Shown in pieces: positions 6,712 to 7,702 of a stretch of DNA of 7,702 bases (the first letter of the stretch is position 1; every line of letters begins with the position of its first letter). Location of the stretch: contig SLIC01000158.1 in assembly GCA_007135845.1 (NCBI GenBank), positions 1 through 7,702 on the forward strand, in the 5' to 3' direction. Source of the stretch: Candidatus Brevefilum sp. (GTDB lineage: Bacteria; Chloroflexota; Anaerolineae; Anaerolineales; Anaerolineaceae). The notes below the pieces were generated by a model. The model had not been told where the DNA came from, made no database searches, and saw only the letters and a program-made list of their open reading frames with translations. The translations under genes were made by a program, and so were the position numbers.

Positions 6712-6740
6712 ACTGTTAATCCTCTTCATTTAAGAACAGT
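6712..6740. repeat. Inverted repeat upstream of the CDF transporter gene
   Basis: ACTGTT (6712-6717) and AACAGT (6735-6740) are perfect inverted copies with half-site centres 23 bp apart, about two helical turns. The rest of the 165-nt region between stop 6629 and start 6795 shows no strong terminator hairpin. The repeat lies 55 nt before the ATG, where an operator could sit, but six-base arms are weak evidence. Confidence 0.25.
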
Positions 6741-6782
6741 AATGAACTAAGATAAAAGCAATCATTCACTAGATACTGACCT

Positions 6783-6790
6783 TATAAAAT
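6783..6790 (+). promoter_or_regulatory. -10-like box adjoining the CDF start codon
   Basis: TATAAAAT ends 4 nt before the ATG at 6795. Read as a -10 element (TATAAA or TAAAAT), transcription would begin at or within a few bases of the ATG. No Shine-Dalgarno sequence is present. No good -35 box is seen at 16-18 nt upstream, so this is suggestive only. Confidence 0.35.
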
Positions 6791-6794
6791 ATCC

Positions 6795-7688
6795 ATGCAA
6801 TGGACTCGTGACCATAAACCCAACCCCACACGCGATTCGGCCTACCGTACTGCCATTGCCATTACCCTGGGTGCAAACATCCTCTTGGCGGTCGTAAAAG
6901 GCATCGCATCTTATTTAACAGGCAGCACCGCGCTGTATGCAGAAACAGCCAACTCCATTTCGGATGTTGTGTATTCCTTGGCGCTGGTAATTGCCTTACG
7001 CATGGTGCTGCAGCCTCCCGACCTCACACATCCCCAGGGGCATGCGCGGTTTGAACCGCTGGTTGGGCTGGTGGTAGCGCTGATGATGGGCATAGCCGGA
7101 TACGAAGCGCTGCGCACCTCGGTCGACCGGTTCATTGCTGGCGGCGCCAGGATCGCACCCGGACTGCCGACATTGATCCTGCTGGCCACGGCTGCCATTA
7201 AGACCGGGATGTTCCTGGTGATCACCAACCTGGCCAGAAGAGCAGAAAGCCCTGCGTTACGGGTATCAGCCAGGGACAATCTTAATGATGTGCTCACATC
7301 AGTGGCCGCCTTCCTCGGCATCCTCGGCTCTAATTTCATCCATCCCTTACTGGATCCCTTTGCTGGATTCCTGGTTTCTTTGTGGATTTTTAGAGCAGCC
7401 TTTGAAGCCGGGCGTGAGAATTTCGATTACCTGGTCGGTGCTGGTGCAGATGAGGATCTACGACAGAAGATCATCGATACCGCCAGCGGTGTAGAAGGTA
7501 ACCACGAAGTACATCACATGGTCAGTGAGTATGTGGGCCCCAAACTTGCCATTGATATGCACATCAACCTGCCGGGCGAAGCCTCCCTTGATGAAGCGCA
7601 CGATATCTCCGACCGCGTCATTGAAGCCCTTGAAGCACTCCCCGAAGTCGACCGTGCCTACGTCCACGTGGAACCGAATGAAGAATAG
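6795..7688 (+). CDS. Cation diffusion facilitator family metal transporter
   Basis: This 297-residue inner-membrane antiporter exports divalent metal ions in exchange for protons. Six membrane helices fit about 18-40, 46-70, 88-108, 124-146, 165-180 and 182-203, followed by the cytoplasmic ferredoxin-like domain (about 215-297) with the family's VHHMVSEYVGPKLAIDMHI, EAHDISDRV (267-275) and YVHVEP (289-294) pattern. The loop after helix 2 has HPQGHARFEPL (79-89), a family signature. Transport-site residues are N53 and D57 in helix 2 (NSISD) and D161 and D165 in helix 5 (DNLND). Zinc exporters such as YiiP have a histidine in this site; an Asn/Asp-Asp/Asp set is associated with manganese exporters of the MntE kind, so Mn(II) or Fe(II) is the favoured substrate by inference. 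ATG at 6795 is the only in-frame start before the first helix (TGA at 6777-6779 upstream), but it lacks a Shine-Dalgarno sequence. The gene ends 14 nt before the window's end. Confidence 0.92.
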   Translation: MQWTRDHKPNPTRDSAYRTAIAITLGANILLAVVKGIASYLTGSTALYAETANSISDVVYSLALVIALRMVLQPPDLTHPQGHARFEPLVGLVVALMMGIAGYEALRTSVDRFIAGGARIAPGLPTLILLATAAIKTGMFLVITNLARRAESPALRVSARDNLNDVLTSVAAFLGILGSNFIHPLLDPFAGFLVSLWIFRAAFEAGRENFDYLVGAGADEDLRQKIIDTASGVEGNHEVHHMVSEYVGPKLAIDMHINLPGEASLDEAHDISDRVIEALEALPEVDRAYVHVEPNEE

Positions 7689-7702
7689 GCAGTGAATTGT
7701 GA

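Noticed and set aside
6911..7339. 142-codon open frame on the minus strand inside the CDF gene
   Set aside because: It is antisense to a complete, motif-rich transporter gene and its own product shows no family pattern; it is a shadow of coding bias.
1..7702. Mobile elements, CRISPR repeats, tRNA or rRNA genes
   Set aside because: I looked for transposase or integrase motifs, spaced direct repeats and cloverleaf-like sequences on both strands and found none I could support.

Overview
The window carries seven protein-coding genes from an ordinary bacterial chromosome. I see no insertion sequence, phage gene, CRISPR array, tRNA or rRNA. Base composition looks balanced by eye and genes are closely spaced. 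A beta-propeller protein with FSPDG-type repeats, a TTG start behind a strong Shine-Dalgarno sequence, and an exported glutaredoxin/CcdA fusion together would fit a Chloroflexota (Anaerolineae-like) genome. That taxonomic guess is inference only.

Layout. (a) 3-1364, plus: the 3' part of a WD40-like beta-propeller gene cut by the window's left edge. It contains a perfect 12-bp inverted repeat in its coding sequence. (b) 1371-3478, plus: a promoter-like site, then an OsmC-family peroxiredoxin-like gene and pncB (nicotinate phosphoribosyltransferase) 28 nt apart, most likely one operon. Hairpins follow pncB. (c) 3605-5527, minus: a GlsB/YeaQ-type small membrane protein and, upstream of it, a signal-peptide-bearing glutaredoxin (CPYC) fused to a CcdA/DsbD-type membrane electron-transfer domain. 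The 276 nt between them hold only a doubtful 18-codon ORF. (d) 5528-5657: a divergent promoter region. (e) 5658-6629, plus: a glyoxylate/hydroxypyruvate reductase. (f) 6795-7688, plus: a cation diffusion facilitator whose metal-site residues (N53/D57, D161/D165) point away from classical zinc exporters. It has a -10-like box directly before its ATG and no Shine-Dalgarno sequence.

How the genes may relate. Several deal with redox or stress: OsmC (peroxide reduction by thiols), PncB (NAD salvage), Grx-CcdA (moving reducing equivalents across the membrane), the hydroxyacid dehydrogenase (NAD(P)H-dependent) and a possible Mn/Fe exporter. Only osmC-pncB looks transcriptionally coupled; the shared theme for the rest is inference. 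No new defence or mobile system is evident. The points most worth a second look are the intragenic 12-bp inverted repeat, the cysteine layout of the Grx-CcdA fusion, the CxxC in the OsmC protein, and the probable leaderless start plus unusual metal site of the CDF transporter.
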